Below are positions 43,736-52,280 of a DNA stretch of 64,000 bases, one piece after another. Under the pieces are notes generated by a model. The model searched no databases. It was not told the DNA's origin and saw only the letters and a program-made list of their open reading frames with translations. The DNA is from Kribbella italica. Lineage in GTDB: Bacteria; Actinomycetota; Actinomycetes; Propionibacteriales; Kribbellaceae. A program made the translations under genes and the position numbers. The stretch spans positions 5,394,001-5,458,000 of the forward strand of contig NZ_JACHMY010000001.1 in NCBI RefSeq assembly GCF_014205135.1, given 5' to 3'. The stretch's first letter is position 1, and each line of letters begins with the position of its first letter.

Positions 43736-44434
43736 TTAACTCGGCTTCACGCCTCGGTGGATGGCTACCAGACCACCGGTGAGGTTGGCCCACTGCACGT
43801 GGGTCCAGCCCGACGCCTCGATCGCGCGGGCCAGCGGCTCCTGCGGCAGCCAGGCGCGGGTGGACTCCGCCAGGTACTCGTACGCCTCGGGGTTGGACGA
43901 CACCAGCCGCCCGACCACCGGCACCGCGCGCATCATGTACTCCAGGTAGGCCACCCGGAACGGCTTCCAGGTCGGGTGCGACTGCTCGAGTACGACGAGC
44001 CGCCCGCCCGGCCGGGTCACCCGGAGCATCTCCTGCAGCGCGACTGTGACGTCGTTCACGTTCCGCAGCGCCCACGAGATGGTCACCACGTCGAAGCTGT
44101 CGTCCGCGAACGGCAGGTGCAGCGCGTCGCCGGCGATCAGGTCGAGCTCGGGGTACCGCCGCTTGCCGACCCGCAGCATGCCGACCGAGAAGTCGCAGGA
44201 CACCACCTCGGCACCGGCCTCGCGCAGCTTGATGCTGGACGCTCCGGTCCCGGCGGCCAGGTCGAGGATGCGCATCCCCTTGCGCGGCGCGATCTCGGCC
44301 AGCGTCGCCGGCCGCCAGACCAGCTTCTCCAGGCCCACCGTCGCCACCGCGTTGGTCCGGTCGTAGCCCTCGGCCACGTTGTCGAACATCGCGGCGACGT
44401 CGTGCGGCTGTTTGGTGAGATCTGCGCGGGTCAC
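43736..44434 (-). CDS. menG: Demethylmenaquinone methyltransferase
   Basis: A 232-residue UbiE/MenG-type SAM methyltransferase that does the last ring methylation of menaquinone. The family opening VAAMFDNVAEGYDRTNAV, SAM motif LDLAAGTGASS (58-68), and the UbiE-type stretches ALRNVNDVTVALQEMLRVTRPGGRLVVLE (parts) and YLAESTRAWLPQEPLA are present. Start is a GTG without a clear ribosome site, and the transcript may be leaderless. It is transcribed towards menJ (159-base gap) and is divergent from menF. Confidence 0.93.
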   Translation of the reverse strand: MTRADLTKQPHDVAAMFDNVAEGYDRTNAVATVGLEKLVWRPATLAEIAPRKGMRILDLAAGTGASSIKLREAGAEVVSCDFSVGMLRVGKRRYPELDLIAGDALHLPFADDSFDVVTISWALRNVNDVTVALQEMLRVTRPGGRLVVLEQSHPTWKPFRVAYLEYMMRAVPVVGRLVSSNPEAYEYLAESTRAWLPQEPLARAIEASGWTHVQWANLTGGLVAIHRGVKPS

Positions 44435-44622
44435 GTGTCTAGTTCATCACGGCGGCTTGTTCGGCCGAACGGGGCCGGGTTGTCTGGTGGAACACGGCTC
44501 GTGCGGGCACCGAAATTCGCTGGACATCGGACGGGCATACGCTTGCGTGCCGTGAGGGAGCGTCAACCAGCCAGATCGGCCACCGTGACCCGGGACCGAG
44601 CCGAGCAGCGAGGAGCGTTGTC

Positions 44623-45894
44623 GTGAGCTTGCCTGACCCGGTCCACCCCGGTGCCGAGGCGGTCCCGCACCTGGTGGTGCGCAGCCACCCGGTCGAGGGC
44701 GTCGCGAAGCACCTGCTGGACCACCTGCCGGCCGACGGAGCACTCGCCTGGGTACGCCGGGGCGACGGCCAGGTCGGCTGGGGCGTCGCGGCCCGGCTCG
44801 ACGTTGCCGGGAGCAACCGCTTCGCGACGGCCCAGGAGTGGTGGAGAGCACTCACCGCGGCGGCCGTCGTACGGGATGATGTCGGCGTACCAGGGTCGGG
44901 ACTGGTCTGCTTCGGATCGTTCGGTTTCACCGACCAGGACCCGGCCGGGCTGGTGGTGCCCGAGGTGATCGTCGGGCGTCGCGGACGCACGACCTGGGTG
45001 ACCACGATCTCGCCTGCTTCGTCGTTGGCCGCACCGCCCGAGCTGACCGTGAACGACCCGGCTCCGGTCGGCGAGATCGCGTTCGCCGACGGCGCCCGGT
45101 CCGGGACCGAGTGGTCCGCGATCGTCGCCGACGCGGTGGAACGGATCACGTCCGGCGAGGTCGACAAGGTCGTGCTGGCGCGCGACCTGGTCGCGCAGTC
45201 GGACCAGCCGATCGACCTGCGCTGGCCGCTGAAGCGGCTCGCGTCGGCGTACCCGAACTGCTGGACCTTCTCCGTCGACGGCCTGATCGGCGCCACTCCC
45301 GAGCTACTCGTACGGCGGGAGAAGGGCCTGATCACCTCCCGCGTGCTGGCCGGGACCATCCGCCGTACTGGCGACGACGCGCACGACCTGGCGCTGGCGG
45401 CGTCGCTGGCGCGGTCGAGCAAGGACCTCGAGGAGCACGAGTTCGCCGTCCGGTCCGTCGCCGAGGCGCTCGAGCCGCACTGCAAGTCGATGAACGTGCC
45501 CGAGACGCCGTTCGTCCTGCACCTGCCGAACGTGATGCATCTCGCCTCCGACGTCGCCGGCGTCGCCGCCAACGGCGCCTCCGCCCTCGGCCTCGCCGCC
45601 GCGCTGCACCCGTCGGCGGCGGTTTGCGGTACGCCGACCAGCGTGGCCCGCGACCTGATCGCCGAGGTCGAAGGCATGTCCCGCGGCCGCTTCAGCGGCC
45701 CCGTCGGCTGGATGGACGCCTCCGGCGACGGCGAGTGGTGCATCGCCCTCCGCTGCGGCCAGGCCGATCCAGACGACCCGACCCGCATGCGCCTGTTCGC
45801 CGGCGCCGGCATCGTCGCCGGCTCCGACCCCGACGCCGAACTCGCCGAAACCAACGCCAAACTCGTCCCCATGCGCGACGCGCTGGGCATCTGA
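44623..45894 (+). CDS. menF: Isochorismate synthase
   Basis: A 423-residue chorismate-utilising enzyme that makes isochorismate, the first step of menaquinone synthesis. The C-terminal two-thirds (about 160-420) is the conserved chorismate-binding domain with KVVLARDL, LIGATPELLVRREKGLITSRVLAGTI (parts), LHPSAAVCGTP and GRFSGPVGWMDASGDGEW. The N-terminal part is variable as usual. GTG start with GAGGAG about 8 bases upstream. Other chorismate enzymes (salicylate synthase, anthranilate synthase) are possible, but neighbouring menG and menJ favour MenF. Confidence 0.88.
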   Translation: MSLPDPVHPGAEAVPHLVVRSHPVEGVAKHLLDHLPADGALAWVRRGDGQVGWGVAARLDVAGSNRFATAQEWWRALTAAAVVRDDVGVPGSGLVCFGSFGFTDQDPAGLVVPEVIVGRRGRTTWVTTISPASSLAAPPELTVNDPAPVGEIAFADGARSGTEWSAIVADAVERITSGEVDKVVLARDLVAQSDQPIDLRWPLKRLASAYPNCWTFSVDGLIGATPELLVRREKGLITSRVLAGTIRRTGDDAHDLALAASLARSSKDLEEHEFAVRSVAEALEPHCKSMNVPETPFVLHLPNVMHLASDVAGVAANGASALGLAAALHPSAAVCGTPTSVARDLIAEVEGMSRGRFSGPVGWMDASGDGEWCIALRCGQADPDDPTRMRLFAGAGIVAGSDPDAELAETNAKLVPMRDALGI

Positions 45895-45927
45895 CCGCCT
45901 CCAGCCCACGCTCCCTCCGCCCACCCC

Positions 45928-45985
45928 CGGCTTAGCGCCGTGCGACCTCTTCCGGCTGGCGCCGGAGTGGTGCGGCTAGCGCCGC
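45928..45985 (+). terminator. Hairpin cluster after menF (possible terminator)
   Basis: Three copies of CGGCT(T/G/A)..GCGCCG occur at 45928, 45953 and 45973. The last two fold as short stems with TGGC and TAGC tetraloops (TCCGGC/GCCGGA at 45951-45966; GCGGC/GCCGC at 45972-45985). They lie 34 bases after the menF stop and fit a terminator region without a T-tract. Confidence 0.4.
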
Positions 45986-46159
45986 GTAGTCGGCTCCGCG
46001 GCGGCTGCGCGACAACAGCACCTGTTCGTCGTACCAGCAGCAGGCCCGCGATCACCTTCTCACCAAGAAACCACCGGCCCATCGCCGAATTTCCGTTCTC
46101 GTCCCGGCGTAAGATTCCCGACGCGCCAGGAAGCTGACACTTTCGTTGGGAGTCCGACT

Positions 46160-46780
46160 GTGAAGTTGACCAAGTTCACGCATGCCTGTGTCCGGATCGA
46201 CAAGGACGGGAAGGTGCTGCTGATCGACCCGGGGACCTTCAGCGAGGACGCGGTGTTCGAGGCCGCGGACGCGGTTCTGGTCACCCACGAGCACCCGGAC
46301 CACCTGGACGTCGAGCGGATCAAGGGGCTCGACGTGCCGGTCTACACCAACGCCGGTGTTGCCTCGCAGCTCGGTGAGCTGGGTGACCGGGTGCAGGTGG
46401 TCGAGGGCGGTCAGGCCTTCGACGCGGCCGGGTTCGCGATCCGTGCCTATGGCAAGGACCACGCGGTGATCCTGCCGGAGCTGGGGGTTCCCTGCCAGAA
46501 CATCGGCTTCCTGGTCGACGACGCCGTCTACCACCCGGGCGACTCGTTCACCCAGCCGGACCGCCAGGTGCACACCAACCTCGTACCGGTCTCCGGCCCG
46601 TGGTTCGCGCTGCCGGCAGCGGTCGAGTACGCCCGCGCCGTGAACGCGCAGCAGACCCTCGGCATCCACGACGCGCTGCTCAGCCCGATCGGCCAGGGCA
46701 TGATGCAGCGCTTCCTCGACGGCCAGGCGGACCGTCCGTACCACCTCGCTCAGCCCGGCGACTCGATCGAGATCAACTGA
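46160..46780 (+). CDS. MBL-fold metal-dependent hydrolase
   Basis: A 206-residue small metallo-beta-lactamase-fold protein (UlaG/UPF0173-like). The metal motif HEHPDH is at residues 43-48 (His43, His45, Asp47, His48) and further likely ligands are in YHPGDSFTQP and the closing GIHDALLS. It opens with MKLTKFTHACVRI, characteristic of this group. GTG start with GGGAG eight bases upstream. It stands alone between menF and the ABC operon. Substrate unknown. Confidence 0.85.
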   Translation: MKLTKFTHACVRIDKDGKVLLIDPGTFSEDAVFEAADAVLVTHEHPDHLDVERIKGLDVPVYTNAGVASQLGELGDRVQVVEGGQAFDAAGFAIRAYGKDHAVILPELGVPCQNIGFLVDDAVYHPGDSFTQPDRQVHTNLVPVSGPWFALPAAVEYARAVNAQQTLGIHDALLSPIGQGMMQRFLDGQADRPYHLAQPGDSIEIN

Positions 46781-46847
46781 CATTTGTCACCACTCCTGGT
46801 GACGCCTGCACACCCCGAAGGCCGCTCGGCGCCGCAGGCTGGTTGCT

Positions 46848-47795
46848 ATGGACCAGTCAGCTGTCATCACCGCCGAGCGGCTCACCCGCCGCTTCGGCGG
46901 CAGGCCCGGTCACGACGCCGTCCGCGGCATCGATCTCGCCGTACGCCGGGGTGAGCTCTTCGCCCTGCTCGGCACCAACGGCGCCGGCAAGACCTCCGCG
47001 CTGGAGGTCCTCGCCGGGCTCGCGCAGCCGACCTCCGGGACCGTGCGCGTGCTCGGTCAGGACCCGTTCCGCTCGCGGCGGCTGGTCCGGTCGCGGATCG
47101 GGATCATGCTGCAGTCGCGGGGATTTGCCGCCGACCTGACCGTCGCCGAGACCGTCAGTACGTGGGCCGGGACGCTGACGTCTCCCCGCCCTGTGGACGA
47201 AGTACTCGAGCTGGTCGGTCTGTTGACCCGCCGCAACGTCCGCGTCCGGCAGCTGTCAGGCGGCGAGCAGCAGCGCCTCGGCCTGGCGCTCGCGATCCTC
47301 GGCAAACCCGAGGTCCTCTTCCTCGACGAGCCCACCGCCGGACTGGATCCGGCCGCTCGCAAGCAGACCTGGGCACTGATCTCCGACCTGCTGCTGTCCG
47401 GTACGACGGTCCTGCTGACCACGCACCAACTGATCGAGGCGAGCGCCCTGGCCGACCGCCTGGCGATCCTGCGCCACGGCCGCATCGTCGGCCTCGGCAC
47501 CCCCGAGCAACTCGCCGCCACCCGCCCCGCCCGCATCACCTTCCACCTCCCGACCGCGGCCTCACCTCCCCACCACCCCACCTCCACCCCGCTCCCCCAC
47601 CTCCCCCAAGTAGTTGCCACCATCAACGATTCCTTCGTCACCCTCGAGACCCCCGACCTACAGAGCACCCTGACCGAGGTCCTCGCCTGGGCCCGCGACA
47701 ACAACCTCCACCTGCACGACCTCACCGCCAGGCCCGCATCCCTCGAAGAAGCCTTCCTCGCCATCACCGGCTCGTCCGAGGAGGTTGCGGCATGA
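46848..47795 (+). CDS. ABC transporter ATP-binding protein
   Basis: A 315-residue ABC ATPase of the DrrA/CcmA-like exporter group. Walker A is LLGTNGAGKTS (about residue 43), signature QLSGGEQQRLGLALAI, Walker B VLFLDEPTAGLDP and H-loop TTHQLIEA. A C-terminal accessory domain of about 85 residues contains a Pro/His-rich linker. It is coupled to the permease gene by ATGA. It would power export by the membrane protein at 47792. Substrate may be a peptide or antibiotic; the adjacent two-component system probably senses it. Confidence 0.93.
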   Translation: MDQSAVITAERLTRRFGGRPGHDAVRGIDLAVRRGELFALLGTNGAGKTSALEVLAGLAQPTSGTVRVLGQDPFRSRRLVRSRIGIMLQSRGFAADLTVAETVSTWAGTLTSPRPVDEVLELVGLLTRRNVRVRQLSGGEQQRLGLALAILGKPEVLFLDEPTAGLDPAARKQTWALISDLLLSGTTVLLTTHQLIEASALADRLAILRHGRIVGLGTPEQLAATRPARITFHLPTAASPPHHPTSTPLPHLPQVVATINDSFVTLETPDLQSTLTEVLAWARDNNLHLHDLTARPASLEEAFLAITGSSEEVAA

Positions 47796-48559
47796 CTCGA
47801 GTAGTTGCCGTCGGCAAAGCCGAGGGAACCCTCCTGCTCCGCAACGCGATGATGCTCCTCACCGCCCTCTTCCTGCCGGTCGGCGCGATCCTCGTCCTCC
47901 AGTCCTCCCCGGAGCTGCGCGACGTCGTCGGCGCCGGAAGCGGCGCGGCCGTCATCACGGCCGTGACCGTGGTGACGCTGGATCTCTTCGTCTACTACCA
48001 ACTGGTCACGGCGTTGGTAGCCCGCCGCGAGGAGCTGGTGCTCAAACGCCTCCGGACCGGCGAGCTGTCCGACTGGGAGATCCTGGTCGGCGCCGCGTCG
48101 CCGTCGATCGTCATCGCCTGGGCGCAGATCGTCCTGTCCGCCGCGGCCGCGGCGGTCTGGTTCACGCTCGACGCTCCGGTGAACCTCCTGCTGGTACTCG
48201 TCGCCGTACTGCTCGGCACGCTCGTCTTCGTGCTCCTGGCAACAGCCAGTACGGCGCTCGCTCCGACCGTGGAGGTCGCACAGGTCGTCACCGCGCCGGT
48301 GATGTTCGTCGTACTGACGCTCAGCGGGCTCTACCTGCCACTGAACGGGCCGATGGAGTACGTCGGCCGCGCGCTGCCGTTGTCTCCGGTGGTCGACCTG
48401 CTCCGGCTCGGCCTGTCGGGCACTACTCGCGACGGCGGCACAGTGGGGCTTGCCGGGTCGTTCGCGCACGCCGTACCGGCTGTGCTCGTGCTGTTGGGCT
48501 GGGTAATCGTCGGTGCCTGGGCGACTCGCCGGTGGTTCCGCTGGGAGCCGCGTCGGTGA
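47792..48559 (+). CDS. ABC-2 type transporter permease
   Basis: A 255-residue membrane protein with six membrane segments typical of ABC-2 permeases, including ALVARREELVLKRLRTGELSDWEILVG (parts), the coupling-helix region, and a VMFVVLTLSGLYLPLNGPMEYVGRALPLSP (parts) turn before the last segments. It starts in the stop of the ATPase gene (ATGA). Coupled gene order ATPase-permease-kinase-regulator is a known detoxification or lantibiotic-export layout. Confidence 0.9.
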   Translation: MTRVVAVGKAEGTLLLRNAMMLLTALFLPVGAILVLQSSPELRDVVGAGSGAAVITAVTVVTLDLFVYYQLVTALVARREELVLKRLRTGELSDWEILVGAASPSIVIAWAQIVLSAAAAAVWFTLDAPVNLLLVLVAVLLGTLVFVLLATASTALAPTVEVAQVVTAPVMFVVLTLSGLYLPLNGPMEYVGRALPLSPVVDLLRLGLSGTTRDGGTVGLAGSFAHAVPAVLVLLGWVIVGAWATRRWFRWEPRR

Positions 48560-48572
48560 CAGGCTGGCGCCC

Positions 48573-49706
48573 ATGAGGTCTGTCCGGGGGTGGTGGAGCG
48601 GGCTGAGTCGAGCCGAGCGCTTCGACGTCAGCCTCCGGTGGCCGCTGTACTCGCTGATCGGGATGGAGCCGCTGTTCGCGCTGCTGCTGTTCATGTCGGC
48701 GGCCGAGCCGGTCGGAATGAGGCTGGTCGGCTTTCTGATCGTGGCGCTCGCTCATGCCGTCGTCGGGCTACTGCTGCTGCGGGCTGCAGTTGCGGCGTAC
48801 CTGGGTGGTACCGGGCCGAGTCGTCGGATGGTTGCTCTCGGCGTCGGTCTCGGTGCGGTCGGCGTACTGCTGTCACCGGACTGGGCGCTCGGGCTGGTGG
48901 TGATGGGCGGCGCGCTGACGCTGGTCCTCACCCCGGTGCTCTGGCTGTCGGCGATGTTCGGGCTGATGGTGGTTGGTGCTGTGCTGGTCGGGTTGCTCGG
49001 CGGTGGCGTCGCCGGTGGGTTCAGCTACTTCTACGGGGTCGGGCTGCTGGCGTTCACCTGCCGCATCTCGGTGTGGATGCTGCGGCTCGTCTGGGAGATC
49101 GACAAGTCGCGCGAGGTCAGCGCGCAGCTCGCCGTCGCGCAGGAGCGCCTGCGCTTCGCCCGCGACCTGCACGACGCGCTCGGCCGCAACCTGTCGCTGG
49201 TCGCTGTCCAGAGCGAACTCGCGGCCCGGCTGGCCGAGCGTGGCGATGCCGGTGCGTCCGGCCAGATGCTCGACGTACGCCGAATCGCCCACGAGTCGCT
49301 GCGGGAGATGCGCGCAGTCGTCGGCGGCTACCGAGCCACTGACCTGGGCACGGAGCTGGCCGGCGCCCAGTCGGTTCTTCGCTCGGCCGGAATCACCTGC
49401 CGTGTCATCGGCGACGGCAGCAGCCTCCCGGCCGCCACGCAGACCGCCCTGGCGTGGGTCGTCCTGGAGGCCACCACCAACGTCCTCCGTCACAGCAACG
49501 CGACCACCTGCAAGATCGAGCTCGAAGCCGACCAGCAGGCGGTGGTCCTTCGGGTGTCGAACGACGGTGTCGGTCAGGCATCGTCAACCGAAGGAACTGG
49601 GCTGGTCGGCCTGCGGGAACGACTGGCGGGAGTGGCGGGAACTTTGACTGTGGAGATGCCTTCCGGGTGGTTCGTGCTGCGGGCCCAGTTGCCGGGGGTC
49701 GCGTGA
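48573..49706 (+). CDS. Sensor histidine kinase (HisKA_3 type)
   Basis: A 377-residue NarL-system histidine kinase. Residues about 1-170 hold five to six membrane segments with almost no extracytoplasmic domain, so it may sense within the membrane. The dimerisation and phospho-acceptor motif is RFARDLHDALGRNLSLVAVQSELA (parts; His about 199) and the ATP-binding end reads VLEATTNVLRHSNAT and GTGLVGLRERLAG. ATG start at 48573 follows the permease stop by 13 bases. It pairs with the response regulator, overlapping by GTGA. Confidence 0.9.
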   Translation: MRSVRGWWSGLSRAERFDVSLRWPLYSLIGMEPLFALLLFMSAAEPVGMRLVGFLIVALAHAVVGLLLLRAAVAAYLGGTGPSRRMVALGVGLGAVGVLLSPDWALGLVVMGGALTLVLTPVLWLSAMFGLMVVGAVLVGLLGGGVAGGFSYFYGVGLLAFTCRISVWMLRLVWEIDKSREVSAQLAVAQERLRFARDLHDALGRNLSLVAVQSELAARLAERGDAGASGQMLDVRRIAHESLREMRAVVGGYRATDLGTELAGAQSVLRSAGITCRVIGDGSSLPAATQTALAWVVLEATTNVLRHSNATTCKIELEADQQAVVLRVSNDGVGQASSTEGTGLVGLRERLAGVAGTLTVEMPSGWFVLRAQLPGVA

Positions 49707-50323
49707 TTCGGCTGTTGCTGGCGGACGACGAGAACCTGATTCGGTCGGCGCTGGCCGCGTTGCTCTCGCTGGAGGACGACCTGGAGGTGGTCGCGCAGGC
49801 CGCGTCCGCGAGCGAGGCGCTGGCGATGGCTCGGTTGCACCGGCCTGAGGTCGCCGTACTGGATCTGCAGATGCCGAGCCTGCCCGGAACGACGACCGGT
49901 GGGATCGGCGTCGTCGAGGCGCTGCGCGAAGACCTGCCGGAGTGCGCCGCGCTGATCGTCACCGGGCACGGCCGACCGGGCCACCTGAAGCACGCCCTCG
50001 CCGCCGGCGCGCGGGGCTTCCTCCCGAAAACGGTCTCGGCCCAGGTGCTGGCCGACGTCATCCGCACCGTGCACACCGGCGGCCGGTACGTCGACCCGGA
50101 GCTCGCCGCCGAGGCGATCAGCTCCGGCGACAGCCCGCTCACCGCCCGCGAGGCCGACGTCCTGGAACTGGCCGCCGACGGCGCCCCCATCGAGGAGATC
50201 GCCCGCCGGGCAGCACTCTCACCCGGGACTGTCCGGAACTATCTCTCCTCAGCCGCCGGGAAACTCGGCACCACCAACCGCCACGAAGCAGTCCGGGTAG
50301 CCCGCACCCACGGCTGGATCTAG
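49703..50323 (+). CDS. Response regulator, NarL/LuxR family
   Basis: A 206-residue regulator. Receiver domain residues 1-120: acidic pocket ADDEN at 7-11, phospho-acceptor Asp54 (VLDLQMP), and Lys in FLPKTV. DNA-binding LuxR domain in the last 65 residues (LTAREADVLELAADG, LSPGTVRNYLSSAAGKLG). GTG start overlaps the kinase stop. It most likely controls the upstream ABC transporter operon. Confidence 0.93.
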   Translation: MIRLLLADDENLIRSALAALLSLEDDLEVVAQAASASEALAMARLHRPEVAVLDLQMPSLPGTTTGGIGVVEALREDLPECAALIVTGHGRPGHLKHALAAGARGFLPKTVSAQVLADVIRTVHTGGRYVDPELAAEAISSGDSPLTAREADVLELAADGAPIEEIARRAALSPGTVRNYLSSAAGKLGTTNRHEAVRVARTHGWI

Positions 50324-50340
50324 CACCCCGCTCCCCGCCG

Positions 50341-50550
50341 GGACTTGCGGGCGCTCGCCCGGCCGGTGCCGGTCCCCCAGGATCTACGGGTGTTCGCCGA
50401 GCGGTGCCCGACCGCCCGGCCCCACGGGATCTGCGGGCGCTCGCCGAGCCGGCGCCCGGCCGCCCGGCCCCCACGGGAACTGCGGGTAGGCGTCCAGGTG
50501 CTGCCGGCCGCCCGGCACCGCCAAGGCTCGCGGGTGCTCGCCCCGCTCCT
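50341..50550. repeat. Tandem imperfect repeats (period about 46-49 bases) in an intergenic gap
   Basis: The 240-base gap between the response regulator and the GNAT genes is filled by about four and a half degenerate units beginning at 50341, 50381, 50427, 50476 and 50525. Each starts GGA(T/A)CTGCGGG-like, continues GCTCGCCGAGCGG and ends with a GGCCGCCCGGC block and CCCCACG. Units lie back to back without spacers. I see no gene in it. Confidence 0.7.
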
Positions 50551-50565
50551 CTCCCCCGCTCCGGC

Positions 50566-51399
50566 TCAGCTCACGGCGTACCTCACGAAGTCGACGACCT
50601 TGCGGTAGCCGATGCGGGCGTAGAGCTTGTTGGAGGTGGGGTTGGCCAGATCCGTGAACAGGCAGGGCTGGGTGCCCTCGTCGAGCAGGTGGCGGGTGAG
50701 GGCCGCGGTCAGGGCGCCGGCGTAGCCGTTGCCTCGGTCCTCGGGTGGGGTGTAGACCGAGCCGATCCGGGCGGCGCCGAAGACGTCGCCGTTGTGGCCG
50801 GCCATGCTGACCACGCGGCCGTCGTACTCCCAGACCCAGAGCCGCCTGAGTCTGATCCGGTCGCAGGCCCAGCGTTCCTCCTCCTCGACGGTGATCCGGC
50901 CGCCGATGGCGTCGCCGAAGCCGCCGATCATCCGGACCGTCGCGGCAAGGTCCGCCTCCGTCGCCAACCGCGCGTGCCCCTCGGCCTCCAGCGGCGAGAA
51001 GTCGACCAGCCGGTGCAGCCGCGTCAGCCGGTCCTCGACAAGCTGCCGGCCCAGCTGATCGGCGTACTGCTCGGCAAAGGCCAGCGTCACCTCCGGCACC
51101 CCCTCGACGAACTTCACCGCCGCACCGGACTCGACCACGGCGGCGAGCACGAGCGGCAGGAACTCCTCGTCCAGCTCGCCGAGCATCACTCCGCGCAGCG
51201 CGGTGCAACAGGCGACGCCGACCACTTCGCCGTCACGATGCACCGAGACGAAGACCGGCGGCGCCGGGTCGTACAGCAAGCTGTCGACCCGGCCCTGGAT
51301 GTTGCTGATCAGCACCGAGTTGAGCACCGGATCCCGTTGCAGGTAAGGGAAAGCGAGCGCCTTGAATGCCGCCGGATCCCCGGTCACCCGCACCTTCAT
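50566..51399 (-). CDS. GNAT-family acetyltransferase, copy 1 of a tandem pair
   Basis: A 277-residue protein with a C-terminal GNAT fold: VYTPPEDRGNGYAGAL is the acetyl-CoA-binding turn (R-G-x-G-x-A form), followed by TQPCLFTDLANPTSNKLYARIGYRKV (parts). The first 130 residues look like a second, degenerate GNAT-like half. Start ATG 51399 overlaps the stop of the upstream paralogue (ATGA). Acceptor unknown. The two paralogues agree best in the last 80 residues. Confidence 0.85.
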   Translation of the reverse strand: MKVRVTGDPAAFKALAFPYLQRDPVLNSVLISNIQGRVDSLLYDPAPPVFVSVHRDGEVVGVACCTALRGVMLGELDEEFLPLVLAAVVESGAAVKFVEGVPEVTLAFAEQYADQLGRQLVEDRLTRLHRLVDFSPLEAEGHARLATEADLAATVRMIGGFGDAIGGRITVEEEERWACDRIRLRRLWVWEYDGRVVSMAGHNGDVFGAARIGSVYTPPEDRGNGYAGALTAALTRHLLDEGTQPCLFTDLANPTSNKLYARIGYRKVVDFVRYAVS

Positions 51400-52226
51400 C
51401 GGTCGAAGGCCAGATCGACGAAGTCGGCCAGCGGCTTGTACCCGGCGAGGCGGTAGATCTTGTTCGACGTCGAGTTCGCCAGGTCCGTGAACAAGCACGC
51501 CTGGTTCCCGGCCGCCAGGATCTCGCCGGTGACGTACGCCGTCAGCGCCCCCGCGTACCCGTTCCGGCGGAACTCGTCCGGCGTGTACACCGGACCGACC
51601 CGGCACACCCCGAAGATCGGCAGGTGGTGGCCGACCATGCTCACCGGCGTACTGTCCTCCTCCCAGAACCACAGCGTCCCGTCGGCGATCTTCTGCTCCG
51701 CCCAGACCAGGTTGCTGCCCGGGATCTCGTCGTCGAAGTCGATCGAGATCCACTCGGCCGCCAGCTGAGCCTCGTCCTCGGTCGCCAGGCGCGGGCCGCC
51801 CTCGGCCTGCAGCCGGAGCAGCTCGTCGAGCTTGTGCAACCTCGTCCCGCGCGTCTGACTCGCGCCGACTCCGCGCAGCTCGGTCCACCGGCTCATGAAC
51901 GCGTCGGTCGCCTCCAGCGCACCCGCGACCCCGCCGGCGCCCGGGAGCTTCTCCGCGTAGACCTCGGCGACGGCTCCGGCGTACTGCGCCTCCAGGGCGC
52001 CGAGGTAGATCGGCCGGGACGGCGTCCGCATCGCCGCGCCGACGACCGCGCCCGCGTCGTCGTGGACCGAGACGAAGACCGAGTCGCCCTCCTCCGGGCG
52101 GTAGCTGCCCTCAGCGCGCTGCTCGACATTGCTCAGGATGATGGTGTGCAGCACGGGATCCCTTTCCAGGAAGGGAAACACCGTGGCCCTGAACTCGGCC
52201 GGATCGTCGGTCACGCGCATCGTCAT
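51396..52226 (-). CDS. GNAT-family acetyltransferase, copy 2 of a tandem pair
   Basis: A 276-residue paralogue of the protein at 50566-51399. It shares the opening VTDDPAEFRATVFPFLERDPVL (partly quoted), the CoA turn VYTPDEFRRNGYAGAL and the closing NQACLFTDLANSTSNKIYRLAGYKP. In the turn the family RGNG of copy 1 reads RRNG. First gene of the pair; PadR regulator is divergent 54 bases away and may control it. Acceptor unknown. Confidence 0.85.
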   Translation of the reverse strand: MTMRVTDDPAEFRATVFPFLERDPVLHTIILSNVEQRAEGSYRPEEGDSVFVSVHDDAGAVVGAAMRTPSRPIYLGALEAQYAGAVAEVYAEKLPGAGGVAGALEATDAFMSRWTELRGVGASQTRGTRLHKLDELLRLQAEGGPRLATEDEAQLAAEWISIDFDDEIPGSNLVWAEQKIADGTLWFWEEDSTPVSMVGHHLPIFGVCRVGPVYTPDEFRRNGYAGALTAYVTGEILAAGNQACLFTDLANSTSNKIYRLAGYKPLADFVDLAFDR

Positions 52227-52280
52227 GGGCTAAAGCTAGTGCCGCCCACCGACAAGCGGGCGCGAATTACACTGCGTCTC

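Noticed and set aside
46848..47795. Pro/His-rich stretch in the ABC ATPase as a frameshift
   Set aside because: The frame is uninterrupted, the gene ends in proper ATGA coupling, and variable linkers are common in this position.
50341..50550. CRISPR array
   Set aside because: Units are back to back and degenerate, with no unique spacers and no cas genes nearby.
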